DNA of 6,255 nucleotides from an uncultured Oscillospiraceae bacterium (GTDB lineage Bacteria; Bacillota; Clostridia; Oscillospirales; Oscillospiraceae), in the NCBI GenBank assembly GCA_905233595.1, contig CAJOFI010000138.1, positions 1-6,255 of the forward strand, written 5' to 3'. The notes below the pieces were generated by a model, which was not told the DNA's origin, did not search any database, and saw nothing but the letters and a program-made list of their open reading frames with translations. Made by a program: the position numbers and the translations under genes. Below are positions 1 to 5,296 of the stretch, piece after piece (the first letter of the stretch is position 1; each line of letters opens with the position of its first letter).

Positions 1-1155
1 CAGGCGGCGTACTACGCGGACTTCGCGGGCTTCGTCAGCGCAAACCAGCTCAGCGGGCGTGACTCTGCGGCGTTTGCGTCCTTCAACTCCCGGCGGGACT
101 TCGTGAGCGTGAGCGTCTATTCCGCCGAGGACCTGGGGCTGGAGCCGCGCAGCGCCCAGGCGCGGGGCATCCGCCCGCAGTATTCCGCGCTCTACGGCAA
201 GCTCTATCCCATGCAGTTTGCCGACGGGCAGTATTACGTCGGCATTGACGACAGCACCGACGTCCGGGAGGACGATCTCAACCGCGTCCTCGCGCTGCTG
301 CTGGGCTCGCTGGCCTTCGCGGCGGTGATGCTGCTGTACGTCCGCGCCCTCACGAGCCGCATCGTGCGCCTCTCGCGGGAGGCGGGGGCGATCGGTGCGG
401 GCGACCTCGACGCGCCCATCACCACCCGGGGCGAGGACGAGCTGAGCCAGCTTGCCTCGGAGATGGACGCCATGCGCTTTGCCGTCATCGAGCGCATGTC
501 CGGCGAGCGCCGCGCCTGGGAGGCAAATTCCGAGCTCATCACCGCCATCTCCCACGACATCCGCACCCCCATGACGAGCCTGCTCGGCTACCTTGAGCTC
601 TTAAACGAGGGGAGCGGCAACCCTGACAGCCGCAGGCAGTTTGCCGAGAGCGCCTACAGCAAGGCGCTGGAGCTCAAGGATCTGACGGACGAGCTGTTCA
701 AATACTTCCTCGTCTTCGGGCGCAGCGACTTGAAGCTGGACACGGATCGCTTCGACGCCCGGCTGCTGCTCGAGCAGCTTCTGGGCGAGGCCGAGTTTGA
801 TCTGGCGGACGCGGGCTTTACGGTACAGCGCCATGAATTTTCGGGTGACGCCGAGATCGTGGCCGATCCGCTCTATCTCAAGCGGGTGGTGGACAACCTC
901 GTATCGAACGCGAAGAAGTATGCCGACCGCGCAGAGCCGATCGTGCTGCTCTCCGAGCTGCGCGACGGGGCGCTCACGGTCTGCGTCTCGAACCGCGTCG
1001 CGCAGGGCTCGCCCCGGGTGGAGAGCACGAAGATCGGCCTTCGCACCTGCGAGAAGATCATGGACGCCATGCACGGCCGCTTCGAGACCCGCCGCGAAAA
1101 CGACCACTTCGCCGCGGAATTCACGCTCCCGACAGTAAGGAGTTTTGAGTCGTGA
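1..1155 (+). CDS. Sensor histidine kinase, 5'-truncated by window edge
   Basis: The frame is open from base 1, so the N-terminus lies outside; a GTG at 103 is internal, not the start. Of 384 visible residues, about 1-94 are the end of an extracytoplasmic sensor region, 96-115 are a membrane helix (LALLLGSLAFAAVMLLYV), and a HAMP-like stretch follows (IGAGDLDAPI, then GEDELSQLASEMDAM). The HisKA box is SHDIRTP with the phospho-acceptor His at 553-555 (residue 185), and the ATPase N box is DNLVSNAKKYAD. By family knowledge it autophosphorylates on this His and passes phosphate to a response regulator, probably encoded just upstream (not visible). Oddity: the DxGxG G1 box is missing; SNRVAQGSPRVESTKIGLRTCEKI stands there with a weak G2 box. 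The last codons (SFES) and the TGA lie in the repeat at 1140-1230. Family call is firm; the signal sensed is unknown. Confidence 0.93.
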   Translation, partial: QAAYYADFAGFVSANQLSGRDSAAFASFNSRRDFVSVSVYSAEDLGLEPRSAQARGIRPQYSALYGKLYPMQFADGQYYVGIDDSTDVREDDLNRVLALLLGSLAFAAVMLLYVRALTSRIVRLSREAGAIGAGDLDAPITTRGEDELSQLASEMDAMRFAVIERMSGERRAWEANSELITAISHDIRTPMTSLLGYLELLNEGSGNPDSRRQFAESAYSKALELKDLTDELFKYFLVFGRSDLKLDTDRFDARLLLEQLLGEAEFDLADAGFTVQRHEFSGDAEIVADPLYLKRVVDNLVSNAKKYADRAEPIVLLSELRDGALTVCVSNRVAQGSPRVESTKIGLRTCEKIMDAMHGRFETRRENDHFAAEFTLPTVRSFES

Positions 1156-1230
1156 GTTTTGAGTTTTGAGAGCTTCGCAAGGATAAACTGCACTCCGCCG
1201 CTTCTCCTTAAAACTCAGCGCTCAAAACTC
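1140..1230. repeat. Heptamer-armed inverted repeat element 1
   Basis: The left arm is four tandem 7-mers: GAGTTTT (1140), GAGTCGT (1147), GAGTTTT (1154) and GAGTTTT (1161), then GAG. The core (1171-1209) contains GCTTCGC and an AAGGA/TCCTT stem (1179-1183 with 1205-1209). The right arm is three 7-mers of the complementary unit: AAAACTC (1210), AGCGCTC (1217), AAAACTC (1224). 1154-1163 pairs exactly with 1221-1230, so a long imperfect hairpin can form. The element covers the last codons and stop of the histidine kinase. It may act as a 3' hairpin or be a small non-autonomous mobile repeat; which is unknown. Confidence 0.7.
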
Positions 1231-1256
1231 AAGGGCAGCTCTAAAAACTATAAAAT

Positions 1257-1299
1257 CCCCTTGGACGCCGAAAAACGAGGTTTTTCGGCGTCCAAGGGG
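1257..1299 (-). terminator. Strong intrinsic terminator of the exonuclease gene
   Basis: Arms 1257-1275 and 1281-1299 are perfect 19-base complements (CCCCTTGGACGCCGAAAAA and its reverse complement) around the 5-base segment CGAGG. Read on the - strand, the hairpin starts one base after the exonuclease TAA and is followed by an interrupted T tract (ATTTTATAGTTTTT). In the + direction only TTTA follows, so termination of the convergent kinase transcript here would be weaker, though the hairpin itself is symmetric. Confidence 0.9.
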
Positions 1300-1300
1300 T

Positions 1301-2281
1301 TTATGCGGGTCGGTTCTTGCGGGGGGAGCGCCCGCGCCCGCGGCGGCGCGACTGCGCGGCCTTGTTCTTATAAAATTCCCGCAGGCTGTCGTCGGCCTCG
1401 TAGACGAGGCGGTTGACCGCCCAGCGGTTCGGCTCCTGCTCATGGCGGAAGCGCACGCGCACGAGAAAGTCTCCGTCCTCCGGGCAGGCGAAGAGGTTCA
1501 TGTAACGCCCGTCGCCCTGGTTGACCCAGCGCGGCCCCTCGAGCGTTGCGCCGCAGCGGGGGCAGCAGAGCTTCTCCACGCGCTCGTCGGCGAAGGCGGC
1601 GGCCTTGCTCTCAAAGCCGTCCATGCTCTCGTGCAGCAGCGCCTCGGGGCCGTCGCTCTCGGCGGGGGGCTTGTAGTTCGGCATGCGCGAGGCGAGGATG
1701 CGCGCCGCGTCCGGGTAGAGGCGCAGCCCCTCCTGCATGTCCAGGTGGGTGCTTACGAGCGCCGTGTTGTAGGCGTCGCCCAGCGCGTCGTGCGCGACGC
1801 GGGTCTGCTCGATCTCAAAGTGCTCCATCGCGCTCGCGAGGGACTTCTGGTTCTTGTCCCCGCCGGTCTGGAGGTTGTAGATGAGCTGCAGGTTGATCCA
1901 GCCGGCGATCCAGTCCCAATCCAGATCGTGGATGATGATGTTCTGCTCGAGGATGTTCTGGTCGTCGCAGCCCCAGGTCAGAAAGCTCACGCCGTCCCCG
2001 CACCAGGCGCGGAAGCGCTCCAGCGCCTCCGGGAAGGAGACGCCGTTGGAGAGGCGGTCCTTGTCAAAGCCGGTGATTTTTTTGACCTTGTAGTGCATGC
2101 GCCGGAAGTAAACGGGCTTTACGTCGATGGTAAACTCCTCCGCCGGACGCATGTTTTCATCCAGCTTCACCGCGCCGATCTCAATGATCTCGCCGCTCAG
2201 ATGGATGGGAAGCTTATTGAAAACGGAGGATTTGGAGCTCATGGCCTGGTTCCACTCCAGATCCACCACAACATAGTTCAT
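1301..2281 (-). CDS. DEDDh-type 3'-5' exonuclease with C-terminal Cys module
   Basis: 326 residues. The DEDDh (DnaQ/ERI-1/KapD-like) nuclease fold fills about residues 1-185: Exo I is VVDLEW (Asp7, Glu9), Exo II is WGCDDQNIL (Asp107), Exo III is AHDALGDAYNTALV (His164, Asp169). These are the acidic metal ligands and the general-base His used to remove 3' nucleotides from RNA or ssDNA; substrate is not readable from sequence. The protein is longer than single-domain KapD-type enzymes: residues about 235-280 hold CCPRC (239-243) and a later CPEDG (266-270), resembling a zinc ribbon with three obvious Cys and an Asp in the fourth position. The tail is strongly basic (RRRGRGRSPRKNRPA), fitting nucleic acid binding. 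The start ATG is supported by GAGGGC six bases upstream and by the motif beginning at residue 3. It is a single gene, convergent with the histidine kinase. Confidence 0.9.
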   Translation of the reverse strand: MNYVVVDLEWNQAMSSKSSVFNKLPIHLSGEIIEIGAVKLDENMRPAEEFTIDVKPVYFRRMHYKVKKITGFDKDRLSNGVSFPEALERFRAWCGDGVSFLTWGCDDQNILEQNIIIHDLDWDWIAGWINLQLIYNLQTGGDKNQKSLASAMEHFEIEQTRVAHDALGDAYNTALVSTHLDMQEGLRLYPDAARILASRMPNYKPPAESDGPEALLHESMDGFESKAAAFADERVEKLCCPRCGATLEGPRWVNQGDGRYMNLFACPEDGDFLVRVRFRHEQEPNRWAVNRLVYEADDSLREFYKNKAAQSRRRGRGRSPRKNRPA

Positions 2282-2287
2282 AGCATT

Positions 2288-2293
2288 GCCCTC
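2288..2293 (-). promoter_or_regulatory. Ribosome binding site of the exonuclease gene
   Basis: On the - strand GAGGGC lies six bases before the ATG at 2281-2279. It is a partial Shine-Dalgarno match and fixes this ATG as the start. Confidence 0.6.
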
Positions 2294-2314
2294 ATTTCAT
2301 GTTGTAACTCAATC

Positions 2315-2323
2315 AGTATAACA
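2315..2323 (-). promoter_or_regulatory. Extended -10 promoter for the exonuclease gene
   Basis: The - strand reads TGTTATACT, a TGn extension followed by TATACT (5 of 6 to TATAAT). No good -35 is visible at 16-18 bases upstream, which suits an extended -10 sigma-A type promoter. The ATG lies about 34 bases downstream, giving a short leader. Confidence 0.55.
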
Positions 2324-2428
2324 TACTCTTTCCGGGAATGCACGAAATATTTTTACGGATTTCAACTTTTTCCGCAGTGCCGGCGGGAGGTGAAAAAGGC
2401 AAGTCAGATTGCACAAGTTATTTCGGAA

Positions 2429-2445
2429 CAGTTCCTAAGGAACTG
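2429..2445. promoter_or_regulatory. 17-bp palindrome, possible operator
   Basis: CAGTTCCTAAGGAACTG is symmetric with eight paired bases each side of a central A. It sits between the two divergent promoters, about 105 bases from the exonuclease -10 and 170 bases from the + strand -35. It could bind a dimeric regulator or simply be a hairpin inside a repeat; no regulator is identified. Confidence 0.3.
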
Positions 2446-2477
2446 CGCGACGGATCGTATTTTTGCGCCCCCGTAGC

Positions 2478-2580
2478 GCTCCTTGGCTCCCCCTCTGGGG
2501 GAGGCAAGAGGTCTGGACGCGCAGCCGAAGGAGCTCATGCAGGCTTGCACCCAGCCCGCAGGGGCGGTTATCAACCGCCC
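2478..2580. repeat. Cluster of intergenic hairpins, repeat-like
   Basis: An outer imperfect stem (GCTCCTTGGCT 2478-2488 against AGCCGAAGGAGC 2523-2534, one bulged base) surrounds or competes with a tight hairpin, CTCCCCC-TCT-GGGGGAG (2487-2503). A separate perfect hairpin follows, GGGCGGTT-ATC-AACCGCCC (2562-2580). None is followed directly by a T tract, so they are not ordinary terminators. From memory, similar CTCCCCC/GGGGGAG and GGGGCG/CGCCC hairpins recur between genes in Clostridia, so these are probably dispersed repeat units; copies cannot be counted from one window. Confidence 0.5.
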
Positions 2581-2616
2581 GCGCGCGAAAAATCTGAAAA
2601 CTCTCTGGATTTTCCA

Positions 2617-2646
2617 TTGACGAAAACGGTCATTTCGTGTTAACAT
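2617..2646 (+). promoter_or_regulatory. Promoter of the pseudokinase/lectin operon
   Basis: TTGACG (2617-2622, 5 of 6 to the -35 consensus) is followed after 18 bases by TAACAT (2641-2646, 4 of 6 to the -10). The start codon lies 31 bases further on. The position is good and the -35 strong; the -10 is only fair. Confidence 0.5.
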
Positions 2647-2664
2647 AACCTGTAATTCTCTGTT

Positions 2665-2670
2665 GGGAGA
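2665..2670 (+). promoter_or_regulatory. RBS that decides the start at 2678
   Basis: GGGAGA lies seven bases before ATG 2678. An in-frame TTG at 2663 would overlap this site and has no RBS of its own, so ATG 2678 is preferred. Confidence 0.65.
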
Positions 2671-2677
2671 TGATTCC

Positions 2678-3727
2678 ATGGCGAAGAGCGAGTTTGAACC
2701 CGGGAAAAACCTGGGCGAGGAAATAAAGAGCCTAAGCCGCCAGGAGCTGGTGGCGCTGGTGGTCGAGCTGTGCCGGGTGATCCGCGCCGAGGCCGGGGAC
2801 GGCTACCGCGGCGGCGTCTACCCCGAGAACCTGCGGCGCGACGCGGCGGGGGAGCTGGTCATCGGCGACGGGCACGAGGACAACTGGGAAGGGCAGGAGC
2901 TGAGCTTTATCGCGCCGGAGCTCTACTGGCACGGCACGCGCAGCCAGGCGGCGGACGTCTACTCCCTGGGGCTGCTGCTCTACTACGGCCTCACGGGCGG
3001 CAGGCTCCCCTTCGAGGGGGAGAGCGGCAACCCCCAGCTTGCCCGCATGAGCGGTCAGGCCGTCCGCGCCCCGCAGGGCTGCGGCGCAAGGCTGCGCGAG
3101 ATATTGGAGAAGGCGCTCGCCTTCCGGGAAGAGCAGCGCTATCAGAGCGTGGGGGAGTTCGCCGTCATGCTCGAGAGCTGCCTCGACAATAAATATGAGG
3201 AGAGCCCGGAGGGCATCTTCCACAAAACACAGGACGATCTGAGCGAGATCGAACGCATGATGCTCGCCATCATCAGCGGCGAGGGCGCTCGAGAGCTATC
3301 TCGCCCCCGGCCCCGCCGAAGTGCCGGAGAAGGACCCCATCGCCGAATCGGCGGAGGATCTGATCGCGGAGTTTTTCGGCAGGACGGACGCGCCGGAAGC
3401 GCCCGAAAGACCCGCGACCGCGCCCGCGCCGGAAGCGGAGAGCGAGGTCGTGCGCGTATACGAGCCGGGCAGGGAGAAGCGCCAGCCCATCCCCATCCTC
3501 GTGGAGGAGAAGAACCCGGTGCTCGCCCCCGTCGTGCCGAAGCACCAGCCGAGGCGACCCGAGGTGCAGTATTCCAGCGACCCGGTGAAAAGCCGCGAGA
3601 TCGGCCAGGAGGTGCAGAAGCGCCGCAAGCGCCCGGTGCTGGTGGTGCTGCTGCTGTGCCTGCTGCTGGTGGGCGTGGCGGGCGTCGCGGGGCTTTTCCT
3701 GCGCGAGATGAGCCGCCGCCCGGATGA
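2678..3727 (+). CDS. Pseudokinase-like N-terminal part of a frame-broken lectin protein
   Basis: Only residues 1-202 (to about 3284) look like real protein; beyond, this frame becomes Arg/Gly/Ala/Pro-rich with poor third-position GC while frame 3 takes over. Residues about 20-170 resemble the C-lobe of a Ser/Thr kinase: helix-E-like segment (20-40), catalytic-loop remnant RGGVYPENL (44-52), GELVIGDG (58-65), IAPEL (78-82), ADVYSLGLLLYYGLTGGRLPF (92-112), and a final RYQSVGEFAVML (154-165). The N-lobe (glycine loop, ATP-binding Lys, helix-C Glu) is absent, the HRD Asp aligns with Gly46 and DFG aligns with GDG. By family knowledge this should not catalyse phosphotransfer, so a binding or scaffold role is inferred. 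It lies on the cytoplasmic side, judged from the membrane helix encoded downstream. ATG 2678 has its own RBS and promoter. The frame formally stops at 3727. Confidence 0.7.
   Translation: MAKSEFEPGKNLGEEIKSLSRQELVALVVELCRVIRAEAGDGYRGGVYPENLRRDAAGELVIGDGHEDNWEGQELSFIAPELYWHGTRSQAADVYSLGLLLYYGLTGGRLPFEGESGNPQLARMSGQAVRAPQGCGARLREILEKALAFREEQRYQSVGEFAVMLESCLDNKYEESPEGIFHKTQDDLSEIERMMLAIISGEGARELSRPRPRRSAGEGPHRRIGGGSDRGVFRQDGRAGSARKTRDRARAGSGERGRARIRAGQGEAPAHPHPRGGEEPGARPRRAEAPAEATRGAVFQRPGEKPRDRPGGAEAPQAPGAGGAAAVPAAGGRGGRRGAFPARDEPPPG
3281..3300 (+). other. Frame junction (+1) within the pseudokinase/lectin gene
   Basis: Before this point frame 2 has GC-rich third positions and kinase-like sequence (MMLAIISGE). 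From 3285 frame 3 does, reading ALESYLAPGPAEVPEKDP. Frame 3 is open back only to 3261 (TGA at 3258-3260), so the switch lies between 3261 and about 3300. The simplest model is one extra G in the GGG at 3283-3285. The cause may be an assembly error, a real mutation that splits the gene, or frameshifting during translation; no classical slippery heptamer is evident. Confidence 0.75.
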
Positions 3728-4253
3728 GAGCATCGGCACCATGACCGTGAGCACCCCCACCCCCGGCGACAACGCCCCCCAGCTCGGCGAAAACGGCACG
3801 GGCAGCATCGTTACGCCCCTGCCCGACCCGCTCATCGGCTCGACGGAGGTGCGCTATGAGGTCGTGCTCAGCGACGCCGGATGGATCGAGGCCAGAGCCA
3901 TCGCCGAGAGCATGGGCGGGCATCTGGTGGTCATCACGAGCCCCATGGAGCTTGAGAAGGTCGCCGAGGCCATCGGGCAGGCCGGGCTTGCCAGAGCCTG
4001 GATCGGCTGCTACCGCTTCAACGGCAATTACACCTGGGAAAGCGACGAATACGTGAGCTATTACCCCTGGGACGACGGCGAGCCCTCCGAGGTGGACGGC
4101 TACGACGGCGCCGCCGAGGATTTCATCATGCTCTGGAACCACAACGGCTGGTGCTATAACGACTGCCGCGAGAACCCGGCCGGGGACTTCCCGGATTACT
4201 ATTCCGGCTCCATCGGCTTCGTGGTGGAATACGGCGTGGGGGAGAAGAAATGA
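3285..4253 (+). CDS. Membrane-anchored C-type-lectin-like part of the frame-broken protein
   Basis: Frame 3 runs on from the pseudokinase; together they would be about 524 residues. The first start-type codon in this frame is GTG 3321, which has no RBS, so independent initiation is unlikely. Numbered from 3321: acidic/Pro-rich cytoplasmic linker (1-99); basic KRRKR then a membrane helix at 105-127 (VLVVLLLCLLLVGVAGVAGLFL), which predicts N-inside/C-outside; a Thr/Pro stalk (139-172); and a C-type-lectin-like domain at 177-307. The domain shows WIEARAIAESMGGHLVVITS, WIGCYRFNGNYTW, YYPWDDGEPSE (EPS in place of the sugar-binding EPN), WNHNGWCYNDC and the ending GFVVEY in place of FICE. It probably binds a carbohydrate, protein or peptidoglycan-related ligand outside the cell; ligand unknown. 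Its TGA overlaps the next ATG. Confidence 0.8.
   Translation, partial: ALESYLAPGPAEVPEKDPIAESAEDLIAEFFGRTDAPEAPERPATAPAPEAESEVVRVYEPGREKRQPIPILVEEKNPVLAPVVPKHQPRRPEVQYSSDPVKSREIGQEVQKRRKRPVLVVLLLCLLLVGVAGVAGLFLREMSRRPDESIGTMTVSTPTPGDNAPQLGENGTGSIVTPLPDPLIGSTEVRYEVVLSDAGWIEARAIAESMGGHLVVITSPMELEKVAEAIGQAGLARAWIGCYRFNGNYTWESDEYVSYYPWDDGEPSEVDGYDGAAEDFIMLWNHNGWCYNDCRENPAGDFPDYYSGSIGFVVEYGVGEKK
4238..4244 (+). promoter_or_regulatory. RBS of the second operon gene
   Basis: GGGGGAG lies five bases before ATG 4250, inside the coding end of the lectin gene. With the ATGA stop/start overlap this points to translational coupling. Confidence 0.7.
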
Positions 4254-5140
4254 ACGGAAAACTGAGACATATCCTGCTGCTGCTTCTGGCAGTGCTGATT
4301 TTGGGCGCGGTGATCTACGCGCTCTACATCCTGCGCGGCTTCGGCGATCTGCCGCTCATCGGCAAGGAGACGGAGAAGCCCGTCGTCGTCGAGACGCCGC
4401 CCATCACCGACCCGGTCGAGGCGCCGACGCCCGAGCCGACCGAGACGCCCGCGCCCACCGCAGAGCCGACGCCCCCCGTCACCGAAGCGCCCGCCCCGGC
4501 GGGGGAGGACGTGATCTCCAGCCTCTCCGGCACGCTGCAAACGGCGGCGGGGGAGCTGCGCTACCGCACGGAGATCGTGACGCCTGAACAGGGCGAGGAG
4601 GCGGACGGCGCCTCCCTCGGGCACGTGTACGTCAAGCGCGGGCTTCTGCGCGTGCAGCTTACGCAGGCCGACGGCAGCGCCTTCCAGGAGCCCTTCGTGC
4701 TCGAATACGCCAGCGAGAACCTGCACCAGGAGTCGCGCGTCGCCGATCTCAACGGCGACGGCAGCGAGGAGCTGGTGCTGCGCCTGCACACCTTCGAGGA
4801 CGAGCGCGCGGTGCTGCTCTTCGCCTGGGACGAGGAGACGGGGCGCTATGTGCGCGTCGGCTTCCAGGAGGGCGACGCCATCACCTGGAGCACGGACTAT
4901 GACGCCGCCTCGAACGAGCTGTGGTACCGCCACGGCACCGTCACACTCTATTACGACTGCTACGAGCTGCAGGGCAGCACGCTGGTGCTCACCCGCCGCC
5001 TCGCCGACGAGCCGCAAAACGGCGCGGACGAGCGCTTCACCGAGTACGCCGTGGACGGCAGCCGCATCCTCACCCTCCAGGAAAAGGTAGGCGCGGACAA
5101 GATCGACCGCGCGAAGTGGAGCTTTATCAATTTTGCGTGA
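4250..5140 (+). CDS. Membrane-anchored P/T-stalk protein with Ca-binding-like loop
   Basis: 296 residues, not assigned to a named family. MNGKLRH then a hydrophobic helix at about 8-28 (ILLLLLAVLILGAVIYALYIL) forms a signal anchor with no lipobox, so the rest is outside the membrane. Residues 44-84 are a stalk rich in Pro, Thr and Glu (PTPEPTETPAPTAEPTPP). Residues about 88-296 are a beta-rich folded domain holding VADLNGDGSEELVLRL (164-179): Asp166, Asn168, Asp170, Gly171 and Glu173/174 match the DxNxDGxxE calcium loop seen in FG-GAP/VCBS-type and similar repeats, here as one copy. It overlaps the lectin gene by four bases and shares its topology and stalk style, so a joint complex or shared surface role is inferred. 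The stop codon lies in the first unit of the repeat at 5137. Confidence 0.82.
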   Translation: MNGKLRHILLLLLAVLILGAVIYALYILRGFGDLPLIGKETEKPVVVETPPITDPVEAPTPEPTETPAPTAEPTPPVTEAPAPAGEDVISSLSGTLQTAAGELRYRTEIVTPEQGEEADGASLGHVYVKRGLLRVQLTQADGSAFQEPFVLEYASENLHQESRVADLNGDGSEELVLRLHTFEDERAVLLFAWDEETGRYVRVGFQEGDAITWSTDYDAASNELWYRHGTVTLYYDCYELQGSTLVLTRRLADEPQNGADERFTEYAVDGSRILTLQEKVGADKIDRAKWSFINFA

Positions 5141-5275
5141 AAAGTGAACGGAGAAAAGTGAAAAGTTAAGGTGTCGCTTCGCGACGAATTAAGATTGGTT
5201 ATAGTCGCGAAGTGAGGCTCTGTCTGTAACTATCCACTGACCGCTGACCACTGGCCACTGGTGACTGGCCACTAA
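5137..5275. repeat. Heptamer-armed inverted repeat element 2
   Basis: Left arm 7-mers: GTGAAAA (5137), GTGAACG (5144), GAGAAAA (5151), GTGAAAA (5158), then GTTAAGG. The core has a 12-bp stem (5174-5185 with 5204-5215, including one G-T pair; CTTCGCGAC/GTCGCGAAG is exact) and an 18-base loop. Right arm 7-mers: CCACTGA (5234), CCGCTGA (5241), CCACTGG (5248), CCACTGG (5255), TGACTGG (5262), CCACTAA (5269). Next to the core, GTGAAAAGTTAA (5158-5169) matches the complement of GTAACTATCCAC (5226-5237) at 9 of 12 positions. It fills most of the gap between the P/T-stalk gene and the aminopeptidase gene, and no T tract follows the hairpin. Confidence 0.7.
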
Positions 5276-5286
5276 AATAACACATC

Positions 5287-5291
5287 AGGAG
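5287..5291 (+). promoter_or_regulatory. RBS of the M18 aminopeptidase gene
   Basis: AGGAG lies five bases before ATG 5297 and fixes the start. No convincing promoter is seen between the repeat and this site, so transcription may come from upstream or from within the repeat. Confidence 0.8.
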
Positions 5292-5296
5292 TAGTC

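Larger units (their letters stand above)
2282..2677. other. Divergent intergenic region, 396 bases
   Basis: This is the only stretch over 300 bases without a convincing gene. It holds, left to right, the exonuclease RBS and promoter, a 7-bp inverted repeat (CTTTTTC 2366-2372 with GAAAAAG 2392-2398), a 17-bp palindrome (2429-2445), a hairpin cluster (2478-2580), and the promoter and RBS of the + strand gene. Short open frames across it have no RBS and no recognisable domain. Confidence 0.7.

Noticed and set aside
103..105. GTG as the start of the histidine kinase
   Set aside because: The frame is open back to base 1 with protein-like sequence, and no RBS precedes 103; the gene starts outside the window.
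1442..2476. Long + strand open frame (344 codons) opposite the exonuclease gene
   Set aside because: It is antisense to a gene with clear DEDDh motifs, its product is low-complexity Val/Ala/Leu-rich, and it has no RBS or domain.
3321..3323. GTG as an independent start for the lectin half
   Set aside because: No Shine-Dalgarno sequence precedes it (CCGGCCCCGCCGAA) and coding character in this frame begins earlier, at about 3285.
3273..4142. Long - strand open frame (289 codons) opposite the lectin region
   Set aside because: It mirrors a GC-rich coding strand; the product is His/Ala/Leu-rich with no recognisable fold, while the + strand shows a membrane helix and a lectin-like domain.
4199..5017. 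Long - strand open frame (272 codons) opposite the stalk-protein gene
   Set aside because: It is Arg/Gly/Val-rich antisense sequence without RBS; the + strand has signal anchor, stalk, calcium loop and a coupled start.
5174..5215. Intrinsic terminator after the stalk-protein gene
   Set aside because: The stem is good but the loop is 18 bases and no T tract follows, so it fits a repeat core better than a terminator.
5234..5275. CRISPR array
   Set aside because: The repeated units are 7 bases long and directly adjacent, with no spacers, so this is a short tandem array.
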